This document shows positions 33,634 through 42,574 of a stretch of DNA of 64,000 bases, one piece after another. Under the pieces are notes generated by a model. It was given only the letters and a program-made list of their open reading frames with translations, did not search any database and was not told the origin of the DNA. How positions within the stretch are numbered: position 1 is the first letter of the stretch; the number at the start of each line of letters is the position of its first letter. Position numbers and translations under genes: made by a program. The stretch comes from Nocardioides conyzicola (GTDB lineage Bacteria; Actinomycetota; Actinomycetes; Propionibacteriales; Nocardioidaceae), in contig NZ_BAABKM010000001.1 of the NCBI RefSeq assembly GCF_039543825.1, positions 496,001-560,000 of the forward strand, read 5' to 3'.

Positions 33634-34512
33634 TCAGAGGATCGGGTCGAACGCCTCCGTGCCGTTGACCAGCTGCAGGCCGGAGATGCCGGAGTGCTGC
33701 TGGGCGAAGGCGAGCTCCTTGCCGAGGTCGCCGATGTTGTTCGACGCCGGGAGCGGGGCCAGGCCGAGCGTGGACAGGACGCCGATGGCCTTGCCGTCGG
33801 CGCTCACGAACGCCGAGCCGGAGTCGCCGGGGACGCCCGGGGACACGGTGTAGAGCGGGTGCGACCAGCCGCCGTCGGCGGCGTCGTCACCGAGGCTGAC
33901 GCCGGTGTGCGGCGAGAGCAGCGCGATGCCGGCGCGGAGGCTGGAGTTGCCGTAGGTGTAGACGCGGTCGCCGGCGGCGGTGCCGTCGGTGTCGATGCCG
34001 GTCGGGCCGCCCCAGAAGGGGATCGACGGGTTCACCTTGGAGACGTCGGCGGCGGACACCTTGACCAGCGCGAGGTCGTTGTAGGCGCAGGTGTTGGCGT
34101 CGGTCGTCCCGAGCTCCTTCTCCTTGAGCCAGGACGAGTACACGAGGGTGCCGGTGCCGACCTGGGTGCCCTCGCTGACCAGGCTCCCGCCCTCGTTGAA
34201 GGTCACGGGGGTGCCCAGCGGGAGGGACTCGGCCTGGCAGCCGTTGGTGTCGGTCGCCTCACCGAGGCCGGCGCAGTGCGCCGCGTAGCCGACGTACACG
34301 TTGGAGGAGGCGTCGGTGTAGACGAAGTTGGCGGTGCACTGGGCACCCTCCGTGTACATCATCGTGCCGGGGTGGATCGCGGCCGTGTCGGCGGGCGCCC
34401 ACACCGGCGCGCTCTCCGCGCGGCTCGGGCTCAGCGCCAGCAGCGCGGCGGTCAGGATCGTGATGGTCACGGCCGCGAGGACCGCGGCCACCTGGGATCG
34501 AGAGAGGCTCAT
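33634..34512 (-). CDS. Secreted trypsin-like serine protease
   Basis: A 292-residue chymotrypsin-fold protease. Signal peptide at residues 1-33 (MSLSRSQVAAVLAAVTITIL, then TAALLALSPSRAESA). The catalytic His is in VYVGYAAHCAGLG, the Asp in CAYNDLALVKVS and the Ser in SPGVPGDSGSAFVSADG. Conserved cysteines flank the His loop. It is monocistronic; a strong hairpin lies between its 5' end and moeZ. Substrate is unknown. Confidence 0.9.
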   Translation of the reverse strand: MSLSRSQVAAVLAAVTITILTAALLALSPSRAESAPVWAPADTAAIHPGTMMYTEGAQCTANFVYTDASSNVYVGYAAHCAGLGEATDTNGCQAESLPLGTPVTFNEGGSLVSEGTQVGTGTLVYSSWLKEKELGTTDANTCAYNDLALVKVSAADVSKVNPSIPFWGGPTGIDTDGTAAGDRVYTYGNSSLRAGIALLSPHTGVSLGDDAADGGWSHPLYTVSPGVPGDSGSAFVSADGKAIGVLSTLGLAPLPASNNIGDLGKELAFAQQHSGISGLQLVNGTEAFDPIL

Positions 34513-34527
34513 GCCCCGGTCAACGAC

Positions 34528-34571
34528 GACGCTCCCGGCCGGTTACGCGGTGGTAACCGACCGGGAGCGTC
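34528..34571. terminator. Strong hairpin between moeZ and the protease gene
   Basis: A 19-bp stem with a single mismatch: GACGCTCCCGGCCGGTTAC (34528-34546) with GTAACCGACCGGGAGCGTC (34553-34571), loop GCGGTG. It begins 10 bases past the moeZ stop (reading leftward), the expected place for a moeZ terminator; the T-run lies between the stop and the stem rather than after it. Confidence 0.75.
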
Positions 34572-34581
34572 GCAAAAAGCG

Positions 34582-35781
34582 TCAGTACGTGGGCTGCGAG
34601 GGGTCGATCTGGTTGACCCAGGCGACCACGCCGCCGCCGACGTGGACGGCGTCGGCGTACCCGGCACCCTTCACGATGGCGAGGGTCTCGGCCGAGCGGA
34701 CGCCCGACTTGCAGTGCATGACGATCTGCTTGTCCGACGGCAGCTGCTCCAGCGCCGAGCCGTTGAGGAAGTCGCCCTTCGGGATCAGCACGGAGCCCGG
34801 GATCCTGTTGATCTCGTACTCGTTGGGCTCGCGCACGTCGATGAGCACGAAGTCACGGGTGCCCTCCGAGCGCTCCTTGAGCATGTGCTCGAGCGTGGTG
34901 ACCGAGATCGTCGACCCGGCGGCGGCGTCGGCGGCCTCGTCGGAGATCGCACCGCAGAAGGCCTCGTAGTCGATCAGGCCGGTGACCGTCGGGTGCTCGC
35001 CGCACAGCGCGCAGTTGGGGTCCTTGCGGACCTTCAGCTTGCGGTACTCCATCTCCAGGGCGTCGTAGATCATCAGCTTGCCGATCAGCGGCTCACCGAT
35101 GCCGGTGAGCAGCTTGATGGCCTCGTTGACCTGGATCGAGCCGATCGACGCGCAGAGCACGCCGAGCACGCCGCCCTCGGCGCAGCTCGGGACCATGCCC
35201 GGCGGCGGCGGCTCGGGGTAGAGGCAGCGGTAGCAGGGCGCGTCGTCCGACATCGACGGCGCGAAGACGGAGGCCTGGCCGTCGAAGCGGTAGATCGAGC
35301 CCCAGACGTAGGGGATCCCGAGGAAGTACGCCGCGTCGTTGACCATGTAGCGGGTCGCGAAGTTGTCCGTGCCGTCGACGATCAGGTCGTAGCCCTGGAA
35401 CACCTCCATGACGTTGTCGTTGTCGAGGCGCTGCTCGTGCAGGATCACGTTGACGTACGGGTTGGTCTCGGCGATCGACTCCTTGGCCGACACCGCCTTC
35501 GACTTCCCGATGTCGGACTGGCCGTGGATGATCTGGCGCTGCAGGTTGGACTCGTCGACCTCGTCGAACTCCGCGATGCCGAGCGTGTGCACGCCGGCCG
35601 CGGCCAGGTAGAGCAGGGCGGGGCTGCCCAGACCGCCGGCACCGATGACCAGCACCTTGGCGTTCTTCAGGCGCTTCTGACCGGTCATGCCGACGTCGGG
35701 GATGATCAGGTGGCGGCTGTAGCGACGCACCTCGTCGATGGTCAGCTCGTCCGCGGGCTCCACGAGCGCGGGAAAGGACAC
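34582..35781 (-). CDS. moeZ: Adenylyltransferase/sulfurtransferase MoeZ
   Basis: A 399-residue two-domain protein. The N-terminal ThiF/MoeB domain has VLVIGAGGLGSPALLYLAAAG, DESNLQRQIIHG and DGTDNFATRYMVND, with zinc cysteines CYRCLYP and CALCGEHP. The C-terminal rhodanese domain has FVLIDVREPNEYEINRIPG and the sulfur-carrying Cys in VMHCKSGVRSAETL. It activates small sulfur-carrier proteins (MoaD, CysO, ThiS-like) by adenylation and sulfur transfer. GTG 35781 follows GAGGAG. Gene order with the following TetR and DUF3107 genes resembles mycobacteria. Confidence 0.95.
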   Translation of the reverse strand: MSFPALVEPADELTIDEVRRYSRHLIIPDVGMTGQKRLKNAKVLVIGAGGLGSPALLYLAAAGVHTLGIAEFDEVDESNLQRQIIHGQSDIGKSKAVSAKESIAETNPYVNVILHEQRLDNDNVMEVFQGYDLIVDGTDNFATRYMVNDAAYFLGIPYVWGSIYRFDGQASVFAPSMSDDAPCYRCLYPEPPPPGMVPSCAEGGVLGVLCASIGSIQVNEAIKLLTGIGEPLIGKLMIYDALEMEYRKLKVRKDPNCALCGEHPTVTGLIDYEAFCGAISDEAADAAAGSTISVTTLEHMLKERSEGTRDFVLIDVREPNEYEINRIPGSVLIPKGDFLNGSALEQLPSDKQIVMHCKSGVRSAETLAIVKGAGYADAVHVGGGVVAWVNQIDPSQPTY

Positions 35782-35923
35782 GGCGTACTCCTCAGTCTTG
35801 CAGCGAGATTGTCTTCCACCGGGCGAACAACCTCCGGTGCTGCCATGTTCCCCGTGGGACACCGGCCCGGATCGCCGCGTCCCGTCATCCGGACGGCCGT
35901 GACCCACCGGTAGTGTTCACCGC

Positions 35924-36559
35924 GTGACGGCAGAGCAGTACGACGCACCGGCGCGGCCCCGCGGCGGCCGGATGCCCCGGCGGGAGCGCCGCGCCCAGCT
36001 GATGGAGTCCGCCCTCGAGGTGTTCGTGGCCCAGGGCTACCACGCGGCGGCGATGGACGACATCGCCGAGCGCGCGGGCGTCTCGAAGCCGGTGCTCTAC
36101 CAGCACTTCCCGGGCAAGCTCGACCTCTACCTCGCGCTGCTCGACCGCTCCTGCGACACGATCATCGACAACACGCGCGTCGCGCTCGAGTCGACGCCGG
36201 ACAACAAGCTGCGCGTCGCGGCGACGATGGACGTCTTCTTCGAGTACGTCGCCAGCGACACCGGCGCGTTCCGCCTGGTCTTCGAGTCCGACCTCACCAA
36301 CGAGCCCGCCGTGCGCGAGCACGTCGACCGGGTGACCACCGAGTGCGCCGCGATGATCGCCCACGTGATCCACGACGACACCGGCCTGCCCGGCGACGCC
36401 TCGCGGCTCCTCGCCGTCTCCCTCGTGGGAATGGCGCAGGTCAGCGCTCGGTTCTGGCTCTCGGACCCCGGTGACATCAGCCGTAAGGACGCGGCCGCGC
36501 TGGTCGCGGGCCTGGCCTGGCGCGGCATCCGCGGCTTCCCGCTCACCGACGAGCACTGA
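35924..36559 (+). CDS. TetR/AcrR family regulator
   Basis: A 211-residue TetR regulator starting at GTG 35924. The DNA-binding domain covers about residues 20-65: RRAQLMESALEVFVAQGYHAAAMDDIAERAGVSKPVLYQHFPGKLDLYLALLD. The C-terminal part matches the mycobacterial Rv3208 type (FRLVFESDLTNEPAVREHVDRV). It is divergent from moeZ and lies 45 bases before the DUF3107 gene on the same strand. Target genes are not visible from sequence. Confidence 0.92.
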   Translation: MTAEQYDAPARPRGGRMPRRERRAQLMESALEVFVAQGYHAAAMDDIAERAGVSKPVLYQHFPGKLDLYLALLDRSCDTIIDNTRVALESTPDNKLRVAATMDVFFEYVASDTGAFRLVFESDLTNEPAVREHVDRVTTECAAMIAHVIHDDTGLPGDASRLLAVSLVGMAQVSARFWLSDPGDISRKDAAALVAGLAWRGIRGFPLTDEH

Positions 36560-36604
36560 CCCATCGCACGCCCCGCACAACGAAGCGCTAACAAGGAGGA
36601 CCTC

Positions 36605-36826
36605 GTGGAGGTCAAGATCGGCGTCCAGAACGCCGCCCGTGAGCTGACGATCGACGTCGAGGAGACCCCGGAGGCGATCGAGCAGCTCGTCGCCGACGCC
36701 GTGTCCGGCGACGGAGTCCTCAACCTGAAGGACAGCAAGGGCCGTCGGGTCATCGTGCCCGTCGCGAAGCTCGCGTACGTCGAGCTCGGCCACGGCACCG
36801 CGGGCCAGGTCGGCTTCCGCGGCTGA
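36605..36826 (+). CDS. DUF3107 family protein
   Basis: A 73-residue protein starting at GTG 36605 after AAGGAGGA. VEVKIGVQNAARELTIDVEETPE opens it and GRRVIVPVAKLAYVELG is the typical ending of DUF3107 (TB9.4 in mycobacteria). Cytosolic; function unknown. The preceding TetR gene is its constant neighbour across actinobacteria. Confidence 0.93.
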   Translation: MEVKIGVQNAARELTIDVEETPEAIEQLVADAVSGDGVLNLKDSKGRRVIVPVAKLAYVELGHGTAGQVGFRG

Positions 36827-36851
36827 CCCCACCTAGGAGCTTGATCCGACC

Positions 36852-37121
36852 ATGATCTCCGCGCTGCTGTGGGCCGTGATCGGTGGCACGGTCATCGGCC
36901 TGCTCGGCAAGCTGGTCGCCCCGGGCGACCGCGACGACGTACCCCTGTGGCTGACGGTGCTGTGCGGCATCGGCGGATGCCTGATCGGCGACTACCTCTA
37001 CGGGCTGTTCTTCAACCCGCGCACCCTCGGCGTCGACTGGTGGAGGCACGGATGGCAGGTCGTCGCCGCCGCCGTGCTCGTGATGATCGCGGCCAGCCTG
37101 ACGGGGCGCCGGCGGGCCTAG
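36852..37121 (+). CDS. GlsB/YeaQ/YmgE-type small membrane protein
   Basis: An 89-residue protein with three hydrophobic helices: LLWAVIGGTVIGLLGKLVAPG, LTVLCGIGGCLIGDYLYGLFF and VVAAAVLVMIAASLTG. The glycine-rich GGTVIG...GKLVAPG pattern and length fit the transglycosylase-associated/stress membrane family, without enzymatic residues. AGGAG precedes the ATG; 25 bases after DUF3107, probably cotranscribed. Confidence 0.82.
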   Translation: MISALLWAVIGGTVIGLLGKLVAPGDRDDVPLWLTVLCGIGGCLIGDYLYGLFFNPRTLGVDWWRHGWQVVAAAVLVMIAASLTGRRRA

Positions 37122-37132
37122 CCGCACCGGTG

Positions 37133-37846
37133 CTAGCTGTCGAGCCCGAGCTCGGCCATCCGCTCGGCGTGCCGCTCCGTGATCCGGGTGAACATCCGCC
37201 CCAGCGCAGCGAGGTCGAGCCCCGGCCGGTCGATGCCGCCGGCGAGCAGCGCGGTGAGGGCGTCGCGGTCGGCGGCGACGCGCTGGGCCTGGGTGAGCGC
37301 CTCCCCCATCAGCCGGCGACCCCACAGGGCGAGCCGGCCACCGAGGCGCGGGTCGGCGGCGATCGCGGCCCGCACCCGGTCGACCACGAAGGCCGAGTGC
37401 CCGGAGTCCTCGAGCGACGCCACGATCAGGTCGCGGGTGTCGGCATCGAGGTAGGCCGCGATCTCGCGGTAGAAGTCGTTGGCCATGCCGTCGCCGACGT
37501 ACGCCTTGATCAGTCCCTCGAACCAGTCGGCGGGCGCGGTGTACTCGTGGAACTTGTCGATCGGCGCGCGGAACGGCGCCATCGCCTCGAACGGGTCCGC
37601 GCCCAGCTCGGAGAGCCGCTCGCGCAGCCGCGCGACGTGGCCGAACTCGGCCGACGCCATCGAGGCGATCGCGACCTTGTCCTCCAGCGTCGGCGCCAGC
37701 TTGGCGTCCTCCGCGAGGCGCTCGAACGCCGAGATCTCGCCGTACGCGATCGCCGCCAGGAGGTCGATGACCGCCTCGCGGTACTGCGGGTCCTGGAACG
37801 CCACGGGACTCTCGTCGTGGGCGGGCGGCGGCGCGGATGGGGGCAC
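37133..37846 (-). CDS. Ferritin-like fold protein
   Basis: A 237-residue helical protein. IDLLAAIAYGEISAFERLAEDAKLAPTLEDKVAIASMASAEFGHVARLRERLSELG shows the E...ExxH pair of a ferritin-like di-iron site, and later YREIAAYLDADTRDLIVASLEDSGHSAF gives the second helix pair. It resembles tRNA hydroxylase (MiaE-like) and mycobacterial Rv3210c-type proteins located beside rhlE. Substrate unknown; convergent with the GlsB-like gene. Confidence 0.82.
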   Translation of the reverse strand: MPPSAPPPAHDESPVAFQDPQYREAVIDLLAAIAYGEISAFERLAEDAKLAPTLEDKVAIASMASAEFGHVARLRERLSELGADPFEAMAPFRAPIDKFHEYTAPADWFEGLIKAYVGDGMANDFYREIAAYLDADTRDLIVASLEDSGHSAFVVDRVRAAIAADPRLGGRLALWGRRLMGEALTQAQRVAADRDALTALLAGGIDRPGLDLAALGRMFTRITERHAERMAELGLDS

Positions 37847-37986
37847 GTGCGCACCCTACCGATAGACTCGAGGTGACCGAGGTCGTCTCTGCGACCTCGC
37901 CGCATGTGCGCGGCAGACCACTCTGAGTCCGCCGCATCCGACGTTCAATCGGTTGATACCCGGCTGACTCACGAAAGCAGAAGACA

Positions 37987-39483
37987 CTGACCACGTTCCG
38001 AGAGCTCGGGGTCCTGCCCGAGATTTGCGACGCGCTCGACCGCCACGGCATCACGACCCCCTTCGCCATCCAGGAGATGACCCTCTCGGTCGCCCTGATG
38101 GGCACGGACCTCATCGGCCAGGCCCGCACCGGCACCGGCAAGACCCTCGCGTTCGGCATCCCGGTGCTGCAGCGCAGCGTCTCGCCGACCGACCCGGCGT
38201 ACGCCGACCTGCCGCAGGGCAAGCCGCAGGCGCTCATCGTCGCCCCGACCCGTGAGCTCGCGCTCCAGGTCTCCAGCGACCTGTCCATCGCGAGCAAGGA
38301 CACCGGCCTCCGGGTCCTCACCGTCTACGGCGGCGTGGGCTACGACACCCAGCTCGACGCCCTGCAGACCGGCGTCGACATCGTCGTCGGCACGCCCGGC
38401 CGCCTGATCGACCTCGCCAACCGCCGCGCCCTCGACCTCTCGCACGTGCACGCGCTCGTGCTCGACGAGGCCGACGAGATGCTGGACCTGGGCTTCCTGC
38501 CCGACGTCGAGCGGATCCTGCGGATGACGCCCGAGACCCGCCAGACGATGCTGTTCTCGGCCACCATGCCGTCGGCGATCGTCTCGCTGGCCCGCATCCA
38601 CATGCGGCACCCGATGAACATCCGCGCCGAGTCGTCGTACGACACCTCGATGGTGCCCGCGACCGCGCAGTTCATCTACCAGGCCCACGACCTCGACAAG
38701 CCGGAGATCATCGGCCGGATCCTGCAGGCCGAGGACGCCGAGAAGATCATCGTCTTCACCCGCACCAAGCGGCAGTCGCAGCGGATCGCCGACGACCTCG
38801 CCGAGCGCGGCTTCAGCGCCAGCCCCCTGCACGGCGACATGGCGCAGGTCGCGCGTGAGAAGGCGCTGACCAAGTTCCGTGAGGACAAGATCCGGGTCCT
38901 GGTCGCGACCGACGTCGCCGCCCGCGGCATCGACGTCCGCGGCGTCTCCCACGTCATCAACTACACCTGCCCCGAGGACGACAAGACCTACGTCCACCGT
39001 ATCGGCCGCACCGGCCGCGCCGGCGCCTCGGGCATCGCGATCACCTTCGTCGACTGGGCGGACCTGCACCGCTGGAAGATGATCAACAAGGCGCTCGACC
39101 TGCCGTTCGACGAGCCGCAGGAGACCTACTCGACCTCCGAGCACCTCTTCCACGACCAGGGCATCCCCGCGGGCACGAAGGGCCGGATCGTCGACCCCGC
39201 CCCCGTGGAGCGCAAGCCCCGCGAGGACCGTGGCGGCGACCGTGGTGGTCGCTCCGGTGGCGACCGCTCCGGCGGTGGCGACCGTCCCGCCCGCAACCGG
39301 GACCGCAACCGCACGCGCACCCGCAGCGGTGAGGCCGTCGCCGGCGACGCTCCGGCAGCTGCCTCCGCCGCTCCGGCGGCCGACGGCGAGTCGCGTCCCA
39401 GCGGCAGCCGCAACCGCAACCGTCGTCGCCGCTCCGGCGGCTCCGGTGGCGGTGCCGCCGAGAAGGCTCCTGCCGCGGAGTGA
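37987..39483 (+). CDS. rhlE: DEAD-box RNA helicase, RhlE-like, CTG start
   Basis: About 498 residues if translation starts at CTG 37987. The Q motif (FRELGV...HGITTPFAIQEM) lies upstream of the first ATG at 38077, so an ATG-started protein would lack it; the frame is closed by TGA at 37954-37956 and has no ATG, GTG or TTG before the Q motif. Then come ARTGTGKT (Walker A), PTRELA, TPGRLID, DEAD, SAT, ATDVAARGIDV and HRIGRTGRAG, followed by a basic Gly/Arg/Ser-rich tail for RNA binding. It unwinds RNA duplexes with ATP, e.g. in ribosome assembly or mRNA decay. Confidence 0.93.
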   Translation: MTTFRELGVLPEICDALDRHGITTPFAIQEMTLSVALMGTDLIGQARTGTGKTLAFGIPVLQRSVSPTDPAYADLPQGKPQALIVAPTRELALQVSSDLSIASKDTGLRVLTVYGGVGYDTQLDALQTGVDIVVGTPGRLIDLANRRALDLSHVHALVLDEADEMLDLGFLPDVERILRMTPETRQTMLFSATMPSAIVSLARIHMRHPMNIRAESSYDTSMVPATAQFIYQAHDLDKPEIIGRILQAEDAEKIIVFTRTKRQSQRIADDLAERGFSASPLHGDMAQVAREKALTKFREDKIRVLVATDVAARGIDVRGVSHVINYTCPEDDKTYVHRIGRTGRAGASGIAITFVDWADLHRWKMINKALDLPFDEPQETYSTSEHLFHDQGIPAGTKGRIVDPAPVERKPREDRGGDRGGRSGGDRSGGGDRPARNRDRNRTRTRSGEAVAGDAPAAASAAPAADGESRPSGSRNRNRRRRSGGSGGGAAEKAPAAE

Positions 39484-39490
39484 ACGGCGT

Positions 39491-39520
39491 CAGGGATACC
39501 CGGTCAACCGGGTATCCCTG
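39491..39520. terminator. Hairpin terminator after rhlE
   Basis: A perfect 14-bp stem, CAGGGATACCCGGT with ACCGGGTATCCCTG, and a two-base centre (effectively a 13-bp stem with a TCAA loop), starting 8 bases after the rhlE stop. No T-tract follows, as common in actinobacteria. Confidence 0.8.
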
Positions 39521-39582
39521 AACTCCTGGGCCTCTGCATAGCCCAAGAAGTTGGCGAAGTGCCTGAGGAGTACGCCGTCGGC

Positions 39583-40425
39583 TCAGGGAGCGCCGTGGAC
39601 CCAGCCCTGGTTGTCGTCGAAGTCGACGTAGCCACTGAGGGTGCGTCCGGCATCGACGAAGGCGGCCGGCAGGGCGTCGCCCCACATCGGGAGCGTCGCG
39701 ATCGCCGTCAGGTCGTCGACGTCCAGGGGAGGCATCGGCCGGGTCCGGTCCCAGGCACCGCCGTCGATGTTGACCTCGAAGCCGTTGGTCGCGATGGCGA
39801 CGACGCGGATCCGGTCGGGCCGCAGCAGGTCCGCGACCAGGCGGATCCCGGGGCCTCCGGGCACGTCCGTGCGCTGTTCGTACGTCGTGAGCTGCGACCC
39901 GTCGGCCAGCCGGGTCACCTCGCAGCGCAGCTCGGCGGGGTCGTCGCAGGTGGCGTGCATGCCGCGACCGTGCTGCACGTTCAGCCCGATCTCGGAGCCG
40001 CCGACGTCGTCGGCGTCCTCCCACCGGATCTGGGCGTAGTAGTCGCCACTGGTCTCCGAGTGCTGGCCCTTGAGGTCGAAAGCCGACCCGGCTCGCTGCT
40101 GGCCGACCGCCCAGTGCAGCGCGAGCACAGCCGCTTGCCCGGTGGTCGGAGCGGTGGGCCCGGCGAGATCCGGGGTGACCATCGCGGCCGGGACCGGCCC
40201 GTCGCTCGCGACGTCGGCACCGGTGCCACCCGGGCCACCGACGGCGGCCAGCACGCTGCCGGTCAGGGCGAAGGCGGCGACGCTCGCCGCGACAGCGATC
40301 CCCGCCGTACGCCGGCGGCGCAGGCTGGTCCCCCGGCGGCGGGCGACGGTGGTCATCAGGCCCAGGTCGGGACCGGTCTCGTCGACGCGGTCGAGGGTGT
40401 CGGTCAGGTGCTCGTGCAGGTTCAT
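39583..40425 (-). CDS. Membrane-anchored protein paired with the sigma factor
   Basis: A 280-residue protein. A short basic cytosolic N-terminus (MNLHEHLTDTLDRVD, RRRGTSLRRRRT) is followed by one membrane helix (AGIAVAASVAAFALTGSVLAAV) and an extracytoplasmic domain with a likely disulfide (CDDPAELRCEV). This topology and the one-base overlap (TGATG) with the sigma-factor gene are those of anti-sigma or sigma-associated proteins of SigE-type ECF factors, although no zinc-binding anti-sigma motif is present. Regulation of the sigma factor is inferred. Confidence 0.78.
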   Translation of the reverse strand: MNLHEHLTDTLDRVDETGPDLGLMTTVARRRGTSLRRRRTAGIAVAASVAAFALTGSVLAAVGGPGGTGADVASDGPVPAAMVTPDLAGPTAPTTGQAAVLALHWAVGQQRAGSAFDLKGQHSETSGDYYAQIRWEDADDVGGSEIGLNVQHGRGMHATCDDPAELRCEVTRLADGSQLTTYEQRTDVPGGPGIRLVADLLRPDRIRVVAIATNGFEVNIDGGAWDRTRPMPPLDVDDLTAIATLPMWGDALPAAFVDAGRTLSGYVDFDDNQGWVHGAP

Positions 40426-40961
40426 CAGGACTCCTCGTCCAGGTCGGTGAGGTGGAGACGGAGGCGCGCGAGGGCGCGCCGGGAGCGGGTGCGCACGGCG
40501 GTCTCGCTCAGCCCCAGATCGGCAGCCGTCTCTGCGACGCTGCGGTCGAGCCAGTAGCGGAGCACGACGACCACCCGGTCGCTGGGCGAGAGGGCGCGCA
40601 ACGCCGCCATCAGGTCGAGGTGGAGCGCCGGGTCGGCGGGATCGGCCGGGTGGTCGGGCAGGTCGTCGCTCGGGCGCTCGGAGGAACGACGCAGCCGGCG
40701 GTGCGACACGTAGGTCCTGGTCAGCACGGTCCGGGTGTAGGCGACCGGATCGTCCGCCCGGCTCACCCGCGACCAGGCGGCGTACACCTTGGCGTAGGTC
40801 GTCTGGAGGAGGTCCTCGGCCAGGTGGTGGTCCCCGCCCGTGAGGAGCAGGGAGGCACGGTAGAACTGGCGCCCCGTAGCGGATACCAGCTCGTCGAAGC
40901 TCCGTACGTCGGGCACCGAGAGCCGCTCCGTCGGGCTGAGGTCAGTCGTCGAGATGGTCAC
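40425..40961 (-). CDS. SigE family ECF RNA polymerase sigma factor
   Basis: A 178-residue sigma-70 ECF factor. Region 2 is FDELVSATGRQFYRASLLLTGGDHHLAEDLLQTTYAKVYAAWSRV; region 4 is LSPSDRVVVVLRYWLDRSVAETAADLGLSETAVRTRSRRALARLR. Both match the SigE family of streptomycetes and nocardioids. It starts at GTG 40961 and is followed by the membrane-anchored partner gene, so an envelope signal probably controls it. Confidence 0.93.
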   Translation of the reverse strand: MTISTTDLSPTERLSVPDVRSFDELVSATGRQFYRASLLLTGGDHHLAEDLLQTTYAKVYAAWSRVSRADDPVAYTRTVLTRTYVSHRRLRRSSERPSDDLPDHPADPADPALHLDLMAALRALSPSDRVVVVLRYWLDRSVAETAADLGLSETAVRTRSRRALARLRLHLTDLDEES

Positions 40962-41010
40962 ACCCCCCTGACGCCTCGACCCGGCGTCCGCGTGACACCC
41001 CGATCGCCGG

Positions 41011-41706
41011 TCAGGCGGTGACGACGACGTCCGTGCCGAGGGGCGCGAACTTCCAGAGGGCGACGGCGTCGGCCTCCTTCTGGCGGATGCAGCCGTGCGA
41101 GAGCGGCGTGCCGAGCTGGGCGACGGTCTGGACGGGCTTGCCGTCGTCGACGGGGATGTCGTGGAAGCCGATCGCGGCGTGGTCGCCCTGGGCGAAGCGC
41201 ACGAAGTACTTCATCGTCCCGGAGTCGTCGACGCCCCAGGCCTGCTCCGAGCGGGAGTAGACCTGGTAGCTGCCGGGGTCGAGGTTGTCGTAGGCGCTGC
41301 CCGAGACCAGGTAGGTGCGCTTCACCTTCTCGTGGTCGCCGATCAGCCACACCCGCTGGCGGCTCTGGCTGAAGACCACGCGCCGGCCGTCGCCCGAGTC
41401 GGCCGGGACCGTGGTGTCGTCGGCGGGATCGACCATCGGCTCGACGTCGGCGGCCGAGGTCGAGGCCGGCTCGGACGTGCTCGGCGACGCCGCGTCCGAG
41501 GCGAGGTGAGCGGTCGCGCCGAGGTCCGCCGCGGCGTTGTCGGTAGGCGACTTCTGGGCCGCCGCACCGCCGTCGGAGAAGGGCAGCGCGCCGAACGAGC
41601 CGAGCAGCGCGATCGTCGTGACCGCGAGCGACACCCCGAGCGCCGTGAGCCGGCCGTAGCGCGGCCGGACCGGTACGGCGCGGTGGGCGCCGCGAGGCTC
41701 GGTCAC
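41011..41706 (-). CDS. L,D-transpeptidase (YkuD domain)
   Basis: A 231-residue cell-wall enzyme. A cytosolic basic start, one membrane helix (LGVSLAVTTIALLGSFGALPF), an Ala/Ser/Thr linker and a YkuD domain from RRVVFSQSRQRVWLIG. The catalytic motif is IGFHDIP...GTPLSHGCIRQKEADA with His and Cys. It forms 3-3 peptidoglycan crosslinks or attaches proteins to peptidoglycan outside the membrane. GTG 41706 overlaps the parA stop (GTGA). Confidence 0.92.
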   Translation of the reverse strand: MTEPRGAHRAVPVRPRYGRLTALGVSLAVTTIALLGSFGALPFSDGGAAAQKSPTDNAAADLGATAHLASDAASPSTSEPASTSAADVEPMVDPADDTTVPADSGDGRRVVFSQSRQRVWLIGDHEKVKRTYLVSGSAYDNLDPGSYQVYSRSEQAWGVDDSGTMKYFVRFAQGDHAAIGFHDIPVDDGKPVQTVAQLGTPLSHGCIRQKEADAVALWKFAPLGTDVVVTA

Positions 41707-42512
41707 GACGCCTTGCCCGCCTTCTTCTTCCGAGACTTCGGGCGCTTCGAGCGCGCGACCAGGTTCTCGGCGGCCTCGCGGTAGGCACGCGCGCCCTTGC
41801 TGCTGCGGCTCGTCGCGAGGATCGAGCGGCCGGCGGCCGGGGCCTCGGCGAACTTGATCGTCTTGGGGATCGGCGGCTCGATGACCTCGAGGTCGTAGGT
41901 CTCCGAGATCGTCTCGAGCACCGTGCGGGCGTGGTTGGTGCGCCCGTCGTACAGCGTCGGCAGCACGCCCCAGACCTCGAGCTTGCGGTTGGTGAAGCGG
42001 CGTACGTCGTGGACCGTGTCGAGGAGCTGGCCCACGCCACGGTGCGAGAGCGTCTCGCACTGCAGCGGGATCAGGACACCGTCGGCGGCGGTCAGCGCCG
42101 CCACCGTCATCACCCCCAGGGAGGGCGGGCAGTCGAGCAGGACCCAGTCGTACTCGTGACCGTCCTCCTCGAGCGTCTCGATCATCGTCTTGATGACGTG
42201 CTCGCGACCGGTGCGCGTGAGCAGCTCGGCCTCGGCGCGCGCGAGCTCGATGGTCGCCGGGACCAGGTCGACCCCGTCGTCGGTCGTGATGATGACCTCG
42301 GAGGGGTCGAGGCCCTTGGTCAGCACGTGGTGGACCGAGAGCTCGAGGTCCTCCGGGTCGATGCCGAGCGAGAACGTCAGGCACGCCTGCGCGTCCAGGT
42401 CGACCAGGAGCACGGAGTGGCCGAGCTCGGCGAGCGCGGCACCGATGGACGCGACGGTCGTGGTCTTGGCGACGCCGCCCTTCTGGTTGGCGATCGCGAG
42501 TGTCGTGGTCAT
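41703..42512 (-). CDS. ParA/Soj-like ATPase
   Basis: A 269-residue deviant-Walker ATPase: IANQKGGVAKTTTVASIGAALA, LLVDLDAQACLTFSLG and YDWVLLDCPPSLGVMT. The C-terminus is very basic (RSKRPKSRKKKAGK), suggesting DNA or membrane binding. No parB lies nearby, so it is one of the orphan ParA proteins rather than the chromosome-partition pair. Coupled with the L,D-transpeptidase, which suggests a role at the cell pole or septum (inference). Confidence 0.92.
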   Translation of the reverse strand: MTTTLAIANQKGGVAKTTTVASIGAALAELGHSVLLVDLDAQACLTFSLGIDPEDLELSVHHVLTKGLDPSEVIITTDDGVDLVPATIELARAEAELLTRTGREHVIKTMIETLEEDGHEYDWVLLDCPPSLGVMTVAALTAADGVLIPLQCETLSHRGVGQLLDTVHDVRRFTNRKLEVWGVLPTLYDGRTNHARTVLETISETYDLEVIEPPIPKTIKFAEAPAAGRSILATSRSSKGARAYREAAENLVARSKRPKSRKKKAGKAS

Positions 42513-42574
42513 TGCTGTCCATCATGCCCGACCGCCCTCGCGGGATCCCGCAGGCACCTGCTTGACTCACGCAC

